Source of the DNA: Berberis thunbergii | Taxonomy: Eukaryota; Streptophyta; Magnoliopsida; Ranunculales; Berberidaceae | NCBI GenBank assembly: GCA_003290165.1 | Contig: QNQO01005887.1 | Coordinates: 1-64,000, forward strand | Length of the DNA: 64,000 nucleotides | Direction of reading: 5' to 3' | Part shown: positions 11,907 through 24,479 of the stretch, one piece after another | How positions within the stretch are numbered: position 1 is the first letter of the stretch | How the letters are laid out: every line of letters starts with the position of its first letter | Made by a program: the position numbers and the translations under genes | Notes under the pieces: generated by a model | Told to the model about the DNA's origin: nothing | The model's database searches: none | What the model saw: the letters and a program-made list of their open reading frames with translations, nothing else

Positions 11907-12699
11907 ACTATACCTGAGAAAATAACTAGAAGACTATCCTTAACGCTAAACAAAAATTCTAAGACCGGGAGAGAAAAAATCCTAATTCACCAACCTTATG
12001 CACCAAGCTAGAGGCATTGATCATAAGGCTTTGCTCACCAGGAAACAACTACATAACAAAAAGGAAAATTGAACACCAGGCCTATTTCATCAAGGATAAG
12101 GCCTAAATCATAAGGCCTATACCAAGGAAAGAGTTGAGAAACAAAATGACATTGGAAAAGCAAAGAGCAAACCATAAGAACACTGCATGACGTTGTCGCC
12201 CAAGTGCTCACCCGCCTGCTTACTGCCACTGCCCCGCATACAGCCCTGACCCTGGGTATTTAGACACCGGCTGCTCCATGCTTCTTTCGCACCCGAAAAA
12301 ATAACCAAATGCAATCACCGTCCAAGACATTGGTCAATTTCAGCCTTGTCCAAGAAGCACCACCTGTCCAAGACTCACCGACTAGCAACTCGTCCAGCAA
12401 TCAAGCTAACATCCCCAACCGCTCCATCTTGCCAGCACACGTCCCCAGCCGTCCAGCCAGTCACTCCATTTTACCAACACCCGAATCATCACCTGCACCC
12501 AGTTCCAAGCATATAGCCCCTCGCCTTCATCCGCCATTAGGTCTGCCCAACATCTCTTTCCCTGTCCGCGAAAATCTTTGCAGCTCCAGCACCTCTTTGC
12601 AGCTAGACGAGCAAATCATTTAGGACGATGAGTATACGGCATATGAATCTTGTCTAACTGAACCAAGCCAGCAATCCTATTAGGAAGATCTGATGTCTT

Positions 12700-15600
12700 G
12701 AATTCACGACTAATTCTCTCCGTCTAAGCTCTATCCGCCAATGCATCCACTACCGCATTAGCTTCTCTAAAAATATGAACACAACTGATCTCCAAATGAG
12801 ATACCAGTCACTTAATCTCCCGCCAATCATTCTCCATGTACCAAGGAATTTTAAACTCCTCATAAAACCAACCAAATAATTTTTTAATCCGATTGAAGAA
12901 GAAACTTTGACACTCCCATCTTATTGCACAAAAGAAGACCCTCCATGACTGCTTGGACCTCTGCAAATTTATTTGATCATTCTCCAAGAAAAACTTGCTT
13001 AGCCACTAAACAACCCCAATTGTTTCTGATAATGATACCCATTGTCGCCTTGTTATTCCTTGAAGACCATTTACATTAAAAGCCACAAAACCCTTCAGAG
13101 GGAAAGTCCAATAGACTACTCTACTGCCTTTCTTCATTATTTTTTAGATAGGAAGACCAAGAGACAAAATTGGTTTCATATTCTCACTCCTCCTTTTCGA
13201 AGACAAAAAGGAACTAGCCGAGTGAAGACTCCTAACAAGCAATATAACTGTCATCATACTTGGCTTACCATTATCAAATACACCCCGACACCGCTGTTTC
13301 CAGATCTCTTAGACGATGAACATCGGAGTTAGAAAATAGAGTATCCCACTTGTGAATTCTTATTAGCTCTCATAAACCATATTGTCAAAACGGTAGCAAT
13401 TTTCGCTGGCCTTCTAACATGAACATAAAAAATAGCTTCGAAATGGCTCCAAACCCCTTTAGCCCGTTTTCCCTCAAGAAAAAGGTGATTTAATGTTTTC
13501 ACATTTGGTGAGTCACAACAATAACATCTCGAGGCTAAATTGAACCCACACCTATGAAGCTCCCCATCCACAGGGACACCTCTTAACAGAAGTTTTCAAA
13601 CAAAAATTGAGATTTTAGTCGACAATTAGACCATCAAATCTTGTCAAACAAAGTGATTTTGTCCTTGTCACGAAATAACTCATAAGCCGAATGAGAACTA
13701 AATATGCCATCCGAATCCGGAGTCCAAATGCAGGAATCCTTTCCTTGATCTTTTCCTTTAATTCTCTCATCAAATAGTTTTTTCGCCAATTCTCTAAATT
13801 CGGGATTAACCAATTGGAAATCCCCACTTCGAACCCCGCAATAGTAAGCCAATTCCCTTGTGACTCTAGCTCCCTTGATCTCAAGAAAACTGTCACTAAG
13901 TTCTATTTAAACGCAAAAAAACTCGAATTCCCATTACCAATCCACCAGACACTGTTTCCAACAAAGATGGCTTTAAGTTTCATAATCTCTTTCATAAACG
14001 GCGAGGAACTATTTCTGTCAACTTGATAGAACAATGGGACCCTACCCTTCCAGTATTTACATCTCATGAAGTATGCCCACAGCGAATCAACATTTATCAT
14101 ATTCCATAAGGCTTTAGGCGAAAGGCCATAGTGACTGTAAAGAGGTTCCTAGCTCCCAGACCTCCTTCTGCTGTTGGGAAACAAATATTATTCCAATAAA
14201 TCCATTTCTTTTTCAGCCTTCCTTCATAATCTCCCCCAAAAAAATCCACTAATATTTTATGAATCCGAAAAATAATTTGTTGAGGGATACACATGGCGCT
14301 TAGCGTATAAACTGGAATAGAGTTCAAAACATGCCTAATCAAAACCAATCGCCCACCAGGCGATAGAAGTTTTGCTTTCCATCCATTTACTCGCTTTTGA
14401 ATTTTATTCACCAGAGCATCAAAATAGATAATCGTGCATCTTCCCTGATAAATAAGCACTTCCAAATACTTCATCAGTGAACTTGTGAATTTGAAGCCTA
14501 TATAAGTCTTAACATTCACCATTTGTTCCACGGTGGCTTTTTCCTCGACCATAAAGGAGCTTTTATTTGCATTTATTTTTTGTCCCGAGCTCTAAGCGTA
14601 TTTTTCCAAAAACTTCATGCACCCTTCAACTGAAGACTTTCTCCCATTGAAGAAGACTAGAGTATCATCTGCATATAAAAGATGCGTAATAGGCTGACAC
14701 TGTCTAGGCGTATAATAATAAAAGATATCTCCTCTAGCAAAGGCAGCCACCAATCCTCTATTAAGAACCTCCGAGGCTATAACAAATAACATTGGGGATA
14801 GCGGGTCCCCTTGCCTCAGTCATCTAGAGGATTTAATATACCCATTGTAGATTCCTTGTAGCAACACCGAAAATCCACAGTTAGTAATACAATTAGATAC
14901 AAGGTGACAAACTCTTGACAAAAACCCATATCTTTTTAGCACCGAAAAAAGGAATGGTCATTCCAATCTGTCATACGCTTTCTCCATATCAATTTTAAGA
15001 ACAACATTGCCGTTTGTGACTTTTTTTATTAATATCCCGCACAATTTCTGAGCCAATCTAAAATTTTCCACAATAGACCTACCCCTAATCATAGGGCAAT
15101 CATATCTGGTAGAAGTAAAGCAAGTCTATTGCAAAGTATTTTATTGAATATTTTATAAATAACATTGCAAATACTAATTGGGCGAAAATCAGAGAAACGA
15201 CCTAGCGAATCCACCTTAGGAATCAGTGCAATCAAATTTGCCGAGAATGCTGATGGTAGAGTCACCTTCAAATAATTGAATTGTCGCTTTCCAGATATCA
15301 ATACCAACAATTTCCCAGCAAGACTGAAAGAATCCAGCAGTAAACCCATCTGGTCATGGCCCGTGTTTCTTGGAATGTCAAAAGTCGCTTGTTTCATTTC
15401 TTCCATAGACGGTCTTTTAGCTATTTTATCATAATCCAACCCTGAAATAACCAAAGGGATACAATCCAACAAATCACTATCATATCCTTGAACTGTCTGA
15501 GAAGAGAGCAGATAATGAATAAATCCATTAGCTTCTCGTATAATTTCCCCGGATCAGTTATCTCCCTGCCACACTGCAAGGTGATTGAAGAGATAGACCT

Positions 15601-15990
15601 TTTTTACTCTGATTTGACCAAGGTAAAAAAATATTTGGTGCAAGCGTCTCCTTGAAATCTTTTTCTCCTGCTTTTTGCATCCAAGTGGGTCCAATTTGTA
15701 TTTAGCCTGACATCTGCTCAAATTACAACAAACATTAATATCCCAATTTGCATCTACATTGAGGCCATTACTACCATTCATTTCCAAACCAGCAATTAGA
15801 AGATTTTCCCATTGACTCATTTCATCCTCTAGCGCTTTAAGTCTGCTGAAAACATTCCCAAAAACTTCCCTATTCCATTTAATAAGAGCTCTTCGAAGTG
15901 CTTTGAGTTTAAAATCCACATCGTCCAACGCCCTCCTATTATACAACTCCTGACCTCAAGCTGATTCCACGAAAGTCTTAAAAGACGGAT
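12700..15990 (-). pseudogene. L1 ORF2 remnant: RT, zf-RVT and RNase H
   Basis: Reading on -, in order: a linker with LKALRRALIKWNREVFGN (about 15,890); RT motifs including SDFRPISICNVIYKI (about 15,180) and the catalytic HLLYADDTLVFFNG (about 14,660); KAKLLSPGGRLVLIRHVLNS (about 14,360); a zinc-binding zf-RVT block with HLFLEGKRAKGVW (about 13,470); and a terminal RNase H-like piece with HIFREANAVVDALAD (about 12,740-12,780). Stops and frameshifts separate the blocks, so the element cannot make a full protein. All blocks keep the order of plant L1 ORF2. Confidence 0.9.
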
Positions 15991-16367
15991 GAAAGGCTAT
16001 ACACTTTACAATATTGATTCACCACTTAAGTAGGAAAACAGTTTTTCAGATCAACATGATTTTCCTTCTTTTTCAAGACCTTTCCCCTTCCCCCCAATAA
16101 AATTGTTATCATAATAAATCATGAAAAATTTATTAAAAAAAGTTGTTAAAAAAAACTCTCAAACTCATATACTACAAAACTTGATTAAAAACTAAGTTTG
16201 TAATAATTAAATTACTAATATAACTACTACAAAAATATTTTCGAGTACAAATTTTTAGTGCAATCAAATGCTAGAAAACCATTTTCCCACTAAAGTAACT
16301 TTTCTAGTTTTTTCCCATGAAAATCATTTTCACTAGAAAATGATTTTACGAGCTATCAAACACACCC

Positions 16368-18125
16368 TTAGCTCAATGGACGGAGTGGTTCTTGAGTTAA
16401 GCAATAAATATCTTCTTTGTTTTTTTTTTTTAAACAAACCTTCAATTTCTTTTAATAGTAGATTCAAAGCCTATTGTCAAACTGGTTTAGGAATGTGGTC
16501 CACAATTATTTACAACTTGACAATGCCCAAAAATTAAAAGGGGAAAATTAGTAGGCCTTTCTTCCAAAATGAAATTTAACATAAATATTTCATTTAGATC
16601 CAATTTCAGTTTATGTAACTACTTTCTTGTTGTTCTTATCAACTAAAAATCTTATTTCCACATGTTTTGAGTTCAAATCCTACCGACACCATTTGGGATG
16701 GGTTAAAGAAATAAATATGTAACCTTTCAAAGAAAAAAATTTATTTCCACGCATAATAATCTTTAGTAATAATGAACACATTATAGCTAGTGTAAATAAA
16801 TAATGATAATCCAAAAATTCATTCGAAATTCAAACAAAAATGTTGTTGCCACACTCAGTTGCCCTAAGAGGATAGCAAGTTTGTTGAGCGTACACCAAAA
16901 GGTCACTTGAATTCATTTTGCAAGTAAAATATAAATAAAAGAAACAAATTGGATTGATAAATACTTTTAGACCAAGTTCTTACTATGTCAATTAACAAAT
17001 GAACTAATGATTAATTTTCTCAAACACCAAAAAATAAAGAATGCACCCACATGGTAAAAAGAATTACACACCCCAAATTAAGAAAAATTCACCACCAAGT
17101 ATTAGTTAATAATTTGAAAATCCAACACCAAATAGTCATCCAAAAATATGTTTTAGAAATATAATATTTTTTTTGTTAAGCCAATTATTCAAGGTAGAAT
17201 ATAGCGAGTAAGCGAGATCGAAGGTAAATTCGCTTATTCTGGGCAAAGTTATCCTGCCCGATGTAGGGAGGCAGCCGGAACATAATAACGCGAGTGGGAT
17301 GGCTTAAGGGCGAAGGAATAAGGAATACAAGCCGTCAATTAGCTGCAAAATCTGCAGGACACAATTACTAATTTTTATTTTGGTTTCAGCTCCCTTAACT
17401 CACATTTGGGAGTGACCACTTATTCTGTGGCATGCAAAATAGAGATACAAATGAGGAGATCTCGCCTCATGCGAACCAATCTTGACATGAGTACATGCAA
17501 GCATAAACATCGATGCAAGACAGGAAATGAAAATAATAACACAAACTTTTGAAAATCTAAGACCTTGTTCTCATAAGTAAAATCAATAAATAAAGCATAT
17601 GCTTGTCATACCATATTCTGTCAACAAAAATATTTGTTAAATAAACAAGCAAAGAAATAATTATAAATATACATAAATAGGATGATAGAAGTTTGTGTTG
17701 GTATAAATATGAAAATAGAAGCAGTTTTTTTTTTTTGCACAGTACATAAGTACTCACGGATTGTACTTAAAAAATTAGCAGAGTCGATGAAATGGTTGAA
17801 AGCAACACAAATTACGATCATGGATCATCCACATCTAGTTGTTTTACAAAGCTACCCAGTTAAAACAATGGACATGGGATGCAGAAATCAGGTTGGGAAG
17901 TAAAAATAAAAATAAGCTAACTTTGGTCTGTTTAAGAAAATGGAAACAGAGACATACATGACTGTTTCAGGTTGCAGTTAAGATCCAAAAATGGACAGAT
18001 TTTTAACAAATATAAAAATTAACCAGAAATAAAAAGATCAAAATAACAATACAGCACATCAAGATCTCCAAGCACATTCCAGACTTCAATGAAAACCAAG
18101 TAGAAGTTTCTTCTTACTTATAAAA
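16368..18125. other. AT-rich non-coding stretch with one GC-richer island
   Basis: No gene is supported. Bases about 17190-17360 stand out by higher GC and lack of low-complexity runs (GGCAGCCGG, ACGCGAGTGGGATGG), but no family was recognised. Confidence 0.35.
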
Positions 18126-18320
18126 AGAACTAAAATCATGACATTAAGCTGAATAGGATGAGTAATAGTTTCGGAATCTCAAACACCCAATGACCAAACC
18201 ATGATAAGATCATGCAGGAATATGTTCAACATGATCTTATCATGGTATGGTCATTGGGTGTTTGAGATTCTGAAACTATCACTTATTCCTGCTCAGCTTA
18301 AATGTCATGATTTTAGTTCT
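18126..18320. ncRNA. Long near-perfect hairpin, MIR-like or foldback
   Basis: The left arm at 18126-18214 and right arm at 18230-18320 are reverse complements with roughly six mismatches and two single-base gaps over about 90 bp. They are separated by a 15-base loop. The longest uninterrupted pairing includes AATCTCAAACACCCAATGACC. No terminal-repeat signature or flanking duplication was found. A transcript from either strand would fold into one long stem, as in young plant MIRNA or siRNA-hairpin loci. Expression is not visible in the sequence. Confidence 0.55.
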
Positions 18321-18650
18321 TCTGTAAATTGGTTGTTTACAACTCCGTCTTCTCATCATGTCTGAATTAACTCTGTATTCCTTCATTTGTAATCAAGAAA
18401 GAGGGGAAGGGTGGAGAAAAACTTATTGTTCAGAGAAGAAAAAAAAAGAAGAGCAAATTCTTTGTTTTCCAACTGATCCTTTTTGTGGAACTCAACTTCA
18501 AGATATGGCCTTCTTGTCGTCTGAACAGCCCATTACAACATTGGAAGAGGTGTAAAGATTCGAGCAATGCAAGAATCCTTACACAAAGGACCCATTTTAG
18601 AATTATTATGGAAAGGTAATCCAATTTCCAATCGTCATCAACACTAATCT

Positions 18651-19630
18651 CAGGGCGCAAACAGGGGCCGCTGCCCCTCTCAACGTTCAAAATATTTTTA
18701 CTAAATACTTAGCCTTAAAAAAATCAATTATATAATTTATAATACAATATGATAATTTTATTTCAACTGTTTCTACATGTCTCTCTTGAGGTAGTGGTTA
18801 AAAAGTTTAATATTTTAGTAGATGACCAAGTTCGATACTCTTGGAACGTAAGATTTCTTTATGGTTATTGACAATTACTATTAACAATACATTTTTATGT
18901 CTATTGATAATTATTATTCTCCATCATTGCTACTTGCCTAACTTTTTTTTATTTTCAATGCAATTTTATTAGTAATTATTAAAAAAAATTTGTTTAGTAA
19001 AAAACTTATTTTCGGTTCTCTTGGAGCGTATGGTTTTTTAATAGCTATTGACAATTACTATTTCTGTCATTGTGACATGCCCCTGCTTTTTGTTTTCAGT
19101 GCAATTTTATATTTAATTACAAACATTAAAAAATTGAATTATTTATACACAAAAGGTATAAAACTTCAAAAAAATATTTGAAGTTAATATATAAAATAAT
19201 AAGTATATAATTCAATGAAAATTTATACAATTAGCCAACTCAAAATAAATTTGAGGCTCATATAAACCATTTTTTCTATTAAGGTGTATTAGGATCTAAT
19301 TATGTTAGCAAATATCAAAATTTTTAAGCTCAACTAGATACTTATCCTAATTATTTTGTGATTTTAGTTATATATTCTAATAATATAAGTTATATATTCT
19401 AGTAATATACTTGCTAAGGTTATCGATATTGTGACCTTATTTTGGCTTAAATTTGGATTACACTGGATTCAATTTTGTATAACCAATATACTTTTGATAG
19501 TTGTATTTTTATTAGTTACTAGCCCGGGTAGGAAATTTTTTTTTTTGCACCGCCATTGATAACTACTATTATCAACTAATAATTATTTGTCATTTCGGCC
19601 CCCTTGACTAAAATCCTGGGTCTGCCACTG
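18651..19630. mobile_element. Non-autonomous hAT, inverted relative of the 10.9-kb copy
   Basis: This 980-bp element has the same family layout in the opposite orientation. Its right end reverse-complements to CAGTGGCAGACCCAGGATTT and continues in step with the 10924 copy (AATTATTAGTTGATAATAG, GCTAGTAACTAATAA). The GC-rich inner palindrome (GGGGCCGCTGCCCC) marks the other end. No 8-bp duplication was found, so it is older or rearranged. It carries GGTAGTGGTTA (18790-18800) and AGTTCGATACTC (18829-18840), the A/B-box-like pair also present in the other copy. Confidence 0.78.
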
Positions 19631-19769
19631 AGCGTAAAATGTGTTAAAAATATTCATTAATAGATGTGTGGTCGAGACTATCTTGTACCCTCATTCTTGA
19701 TTTTTTTAATTACTTTTTCCTATGTTTAGGGTATTCTGCATGCCACACACCAAAATCTGAGGCAAGTTA

Positions 19770-19830
<61 letters not shown>

Positions 19831-19885
19831 GTAGTAGTAATAATAATATAATAATAGTAATAGTAGTAATAGGAATAATAATAAC
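19770..19885. repeat. (AAT)n microsatellite
   Basis: About 20 uninterrupted AAT/ATA units are followed by a decayed part with GTA and ATAG variants. The long poly-tyrosine frame on - is a by-product of this repeat. Confidence 0.95.
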
Positions 19886-20292
19886 AATATAAAAACAAAT
19901 GGAAAAGTGAAAATTGAGAAAGATATTTGATCTTCAAATTTTAGTTTATGCATACATGGAAGAGACTCTTTGAAGCCAAGTATGGGCTCTTTGCCTCTTT
20001 ATATCATAGTTCTTCCTAGTATAAATGTCATAGTTCTTCCTTAGTATAAATGTCAATATGATCCACTCAGAGGAAATGCATAGAATCCAAGAGACATGAC
20101 TAATATCTTGTGCTATGAAAACGCACCTGGGTGCTAGCTTATGAGTGATGTGCAACCAGGGCACCTCACCTCGGACATTGCATGAGTGATGCAAACTTGC
20201 CAAAGCCCTCTGAACTCATAAAGATGAAATGGGGTCTTCGTTTAAAAAATAACAATAATAATATATAGTCTTATGTTTAAACTTTTCTTATA

Positions 20293-21547
20293 TATATAGT
20301 CTTATAAGAATAAGGGGGATATTCATAATTGCTCGAACTATAGAGGGATAAAGCTCGAGTCATACAATGAAATTTTGGGAGAGGGTCATAGAGCGAAGAT
20401 TTAGGAGTTTAATCACTGATTTGAATAATCAATTTGGATTTATGCTGGGTAGGTCTACTACAGAGGTCATCTTTTTGCTTAGGCAAATTATAGAAAAATA
20501 TCAGGAGGAACGTAAGAGTTTGCATATGGTTTTATTGATTTGGAGAAAGCCTACGATAGAGTCCACGAGTTAATTTGGTGGGTGCTTAGAAGGAAAAGTG
20601 TCTCAATCTTATGTCGATATCATTAAGGATATGTAAGGGTTGTAACAAGTGTTCGCTCCGTAGGCGAGACTCTAGTGATTCCCAGTATCAGTAGGACTAC
20701 ATCAAAGCCTTAAGTACATACCCTTTTGCTTTGGTCATGGATGAGTTGACGAGACATCATCGAGAAGATGTACCTTAGTGCATGTTTGCAATGATATTGT
20801 CTTAATTGACGAGACTAGTGAAGGTCTAGGTAAAAAATTAGATAGGTGGTGGAAGACATTAGAGGGTAAGGATTTTAGAATTAGTCGTTCGAAAACAGAA
20901 TATCTAGTGTACAACTTTGGTTGTGAATCAAGAGGGATGGGTAATTCAATTGAGATTGATGGCGTGGAGGTTCCAAACTGTGTGGTTTTTCGCTATCTAG
21001 GAACTATAATTCAAAAGACTGAGGCTATTAGAGAAAATGTAGACCATAGAATTAAAGTTGGTTAGACGAAATGGAGTCTGCAAGGTTAAAAGGAAAATGC
21101 TATAAGACAATTGTTTGACCAGCCATGCTCTACGATTCAAAATGTTGGGCTATTATGGGACAAAATACACATTGGACGACATTAGCAGAAATGCGTATGT
21201 TAAGATGGATGTGTGGTAAAACCAGTAAGGATAAAATTAATAATGAAATAATTAGAAGATACTTAGGTGTAGCGCCCATAGAGGACGAAATTAGAGAAAT
21301 GTGTTTAACGGAGTACATGCAAAGGAGACCAAGCATGGCGCCAATTAGAAAATGTCTAGATTAGCAAATTAGTAGATGATGTAGACGGAAGAGACGATCG
21401 TTGAAAACTTTGATGAAAGCGATGAAGGAAGACATTCTTGAGCTTGGATTAGGCAAGGATATGTGAAAATACCGCATTGCTTGGAGAACCGAAATACATA
21501 TAGCTGATCCCGAGAATATCGAGAACGGGCTTTGATGATGATGATGA
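20293..21547 (+). mobile_element. 5'-truncated RTE-type LINE with 17-bp TSD
   Basis: The perfect 17-bp repeat TTTAAACTTTTCTTATA flanks it (20276-20292 and 21548-21564). It starts inside the RT, where a frame reads YKNKGDIHNCSNYRGIK. It continues through [35 protein letters not shown], a degraded active-site region, SKTEYLVYNFGCESRG, VFRYLGTIIQKTEAI and AEMRMLRWMCGKTSKDKINN. It ends in a TGATGATGATGA tail. Stops and frameshifts are present. The sequence matches the plant RTE clade, not L1. Confidence 0.9.
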
Positions 21548-21564
21548 TTTAAACTTTTCTTATA

Positions 21565-23109
21565 CTCAGAGTAAAAGCCCCATACATGAAGTTGAGTGCT
21601 TCTGGCCTAGCCCCAAATCCCAAATCAGAGAAGGGGTACAACTGAAAAGAGGAAAACCTACATCCCATCATCTCTCTCCTACAATTCCCCATGCAAGCAA
21701 GTTGGCAACCAAGGTAAGAATTTTCGATTCGGTCCTTCCCCTCTCCACTCCACTGAATCCCATATTTGTGTGGACTACTTTTTTTTTTTTTTTCCAAATT
21801 CAATTCCATATTTGGGTCGATTTTTCCCTCCCTCTCAAACTCGACCAACTTAACCTCACTAGCTTTCTTAGAATTGTAATTAGTAATTTCTTATTTGTTA
21901 AATTTGGCAAAATTCCTTATGAACTCTTTAAGTTTTTTCAATAATCTAGTAAGACAAAAAGATTATTATTTATGCAACTAAAAGCCACAATGAGAGAGGA
22001 GGTCATTGAGCCTGCGATACAAATCTAAACACCTTAATTTAGTTACAAAACTATTCCAAGAAAACATAAAAGCTTTCATTCTTAGTCTCTCCCAGTAATT
22101 TTAACGTAGCAATGTTTGCCCATTGCCTTAGGATTGGTCTGACTTGCAGAATCAAACAATTTGCTGAAAATTCTCTCTTTAAAGATTCCACAGTTATGTT
22201 TCTTCCACTTAACTCAAGCTATGACATGAAGGGATTCTATGCCATAGCAATTTCCATATTTGATTTTCTCCAACAGTCTTTTTATGTGAAGCCTACCCAA
22301 ACAACTCCAGCTACATTACAATTCAGGAAGAGTTTATGTCGCATCCAAGAATGTTCTTGATTGACTGCTCCTCTTGACAATCTGTCTTTTATTATGAAAA
22401 ATTTTACAACACTTGAGAATTTCCCTTTGAAAGAAAGAAACAAGAACAAATACAATTACAAACGAGTAAGATGCCCGACTAAGAGAGGGAAAAGCAAGGG
22501 CATTTCTGAACTAAAAGAGAAACCTAGCAAAAGAGCAGATACAGTTAATTATTAACAGACAGATCCCAGTTAGTGTGGAGGGGCTGCGTGGGGTCTAGAC
22601 ACTGGTAAAATCCAAGCTTTCGCCCATTAAATGTGAGTTTGTCTTTTCAACAGTGATAGTTCCAACTTCGCAGATAACCTTTGACTCCTTGGCCGTCCAT
22701 AATCCAAACCCAATGTGTCCATTGTCGCACTGAACCACCATTCCCTGATTGGAGCTGGCAGATTAGCATCCTTGCACCACTTCGCCTAATGTTTGAGCGA
22801 ATAGTAGCACTCTTCTCAGAAGGAGCATGAAAACTAAGGCCAGATGATCACAGTTTTCGAACCCAAGAAGCTCAGACCGTACCATTGAAGTGTTCACTCA
22901 TTTTGTCGAGGAAAGGATCTTGTTTTTTGTTAGGAGGATTTTCTCATGTTCTACCACGAACAGTGACCTCTTTTGAATTGAAAAAATGAAAAATCTGCTA
23001 CACAACAGTTATGGATGAATTGGTTGAAATTGTGCACCCTTTAGTTCTTTTAGATCCACCTTTCTTCTCTTCCTAAATATAGTTACATTGAAATCACCAC
23101 TGGGTAGGA
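21565..23109. other. No gene supported
   Basis: Mostly AT-rich sequence. A 45-codon frame on - at about 22732-22607 (VQCDNGHIGFGLWTAKESK motif, ending TAG) is out of keeping with random sequence in composition but was not recognised, and has a stop just upstream. Confidence 0.35.
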
Positions 23110-23117
23110 CCTCTGAC

Positions 23118-23812
23118 TAGGGATGGGCATCCCATCCCGTGATCCTGAACCTGTCCCGACCCGATTTTTTCCAGATTCTATTGGGATTTATCAATCTCAT
23201 CCCGATCTAGAGTGGGATGGGATCGGGATGAAGATTTTCAATCTCGCCCATCCCGAACCAATTTTTTTTAATATTTGGTATGAAACTATGAAACTAGTTG
23301 TTGACATGATTATTTTATTTGTTGTTTTATTTATTGACATGACTATTTTATTCTCACAAACTTTCATGTGACTCACCTAGACAATGAATCTAACTCAAAC
23401 TCTTTTTTTTTTTTCCTTTTCCTAACTCTTGACAACAACAATGTGATCTCCTCTTAGTTTTTAAATGACAAACTCATTGATCATTTTCGTTAGCAATGTA
23501 CAAAAAGAAATGGTTATCTTCAATAGTGGTCCTAAAAAATGAGTAAAAGCTAATGAAATGGGGAAATAATAATAAATGGTTTAAAGTTATATAGTTGTTC
23601 TTACTTCTTAGAGTTGTATGTCGGGTAAGTCCAAGATTTTCAATCTTGCGTGTTAAATTTTCAATCCAAAATTCAGTACATGCTCATCTCGTCCCGTCCC
23701 GAACCCATTTGGGATGGGACGAAGTCGGAATGAGGTTTATCCTTTTCCGTCTGATTTTGAACAAACGGGATGGAATAGGAATGAGGTCCATCCCGTCCCG
23801 TGCCCACCCCTA
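23118..23812. mobile_element. Non-autonomous hAT, 695 bp, 8-bp TSD
   Basis: The ends are TAGGGATGGGCA and, reverse-complemented, TAGGGGTGGGCA. The 8-bp repeat CCTCTGAC lies at 23110-23117 and 23813-23820. The subterminal regions are rich in GGGATGG/CCATCCC motifs on both sides, a typical arrangement for transposase-binding repeats. The centre is AT-rich and non-coding. Confidence 0.85.
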
Positions 23813-24479
23813 CCTCTGACTATGTTGAACTTGTATTCAACATAAACAATCTAGGCACAACTTTTCTACTCTAGGTAGTTCATCTATATGAAAAATGTAT
23901 GTAGTCCACGTCAATCCAAACAGAAAAATTCAAATAAATTACCATAGCTACTAAAGTGAAATAACTGATGTAGGGAAATGCTAATAGGTGTTGGAAAGTG
24001 ATAAATACATTTAAAATTGGGTCTTTTATAAAATAAAATGTGCATAACCGCTTCCATACATCTTTTTGCCAAAAAACAATTCGTTATGCAAAATTATGAA
24101 AACCGTGGATGTCTACAATACTATATAAGAAAAGCAAAGAAAAATGAGGTTCGATATTCAAAACAACGGTAGAATGGAAAGATTTCTTCATTGAGAACTT
24201 TTAGTCAATTACTGAGATCTTGTTTGACTATAGACTTGACTTCACTAGGATTTCAGTACACACTAATGGGAGAACACAATCAACCCGACACACTCAAGAA
24301 CCTTTTTCGCTGACATAAATTAGGGCTGACAACCACCATAAGAGGTATCCAGAAATCAGGAAGACTACGCTTGTTAGGCTTTCAACACAATATGGATAAA
24401 TGATTTTGGCAGTTTGCTCATGAGAATGATGTTATTTGGCAGATAATCATAAAGGGATAAGCTTTGTGATTGCAAATCT

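Larger units (their letters stand above)
10810..15993 (-). mobile_element. 5'-truncated L1-type LINE with 11-bp TSD
   Basis: The L1 lies on -, with its poly-A tail seen as the T run at 10811-10822. The 5' end is truncated in the linker between endonuclease and reverse transcriptase, where HPSFKTFVESA starts right at 15992. The 11-bp direct repeat AGGCTATACAC flanks both ends (10799-10809 and 15994-16004). Net length without the inner hAT is about 4.2 kb. Confidence 0.85.
10673..16367. mobile_element. MITE of about 500 bp split by nested insertions
   Basis: The left end reads GGGTCAGTTTGATAGCCCG (10673) and the right end, reverse-complemented, GGGTGTGTTTGATAGCTCG (ending 16367), a TIR of about 19 bp. 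Removing the L1 insertion at 10810-15993 and one copy of its target duplication leaves about 500 bases of AT-rich non-coding sequence. TTA lies beside both ends (10668-10670 and 16368-16370), but the left copy is offset by two bases, so the superfamily is left open. Confidence 0.5.

Noticed and set aside
12309..12623. Ser/Pro-rich 104-codon frame on +
   Set aside because: Lies opposite the L1 3' UTR, between the RNase H relic and the poly-A tail; no homology recognised.
19726..19953. Frame on - with a poly-tyrosine run
   Set aside because: Direct translation of the AAT microsatellite.
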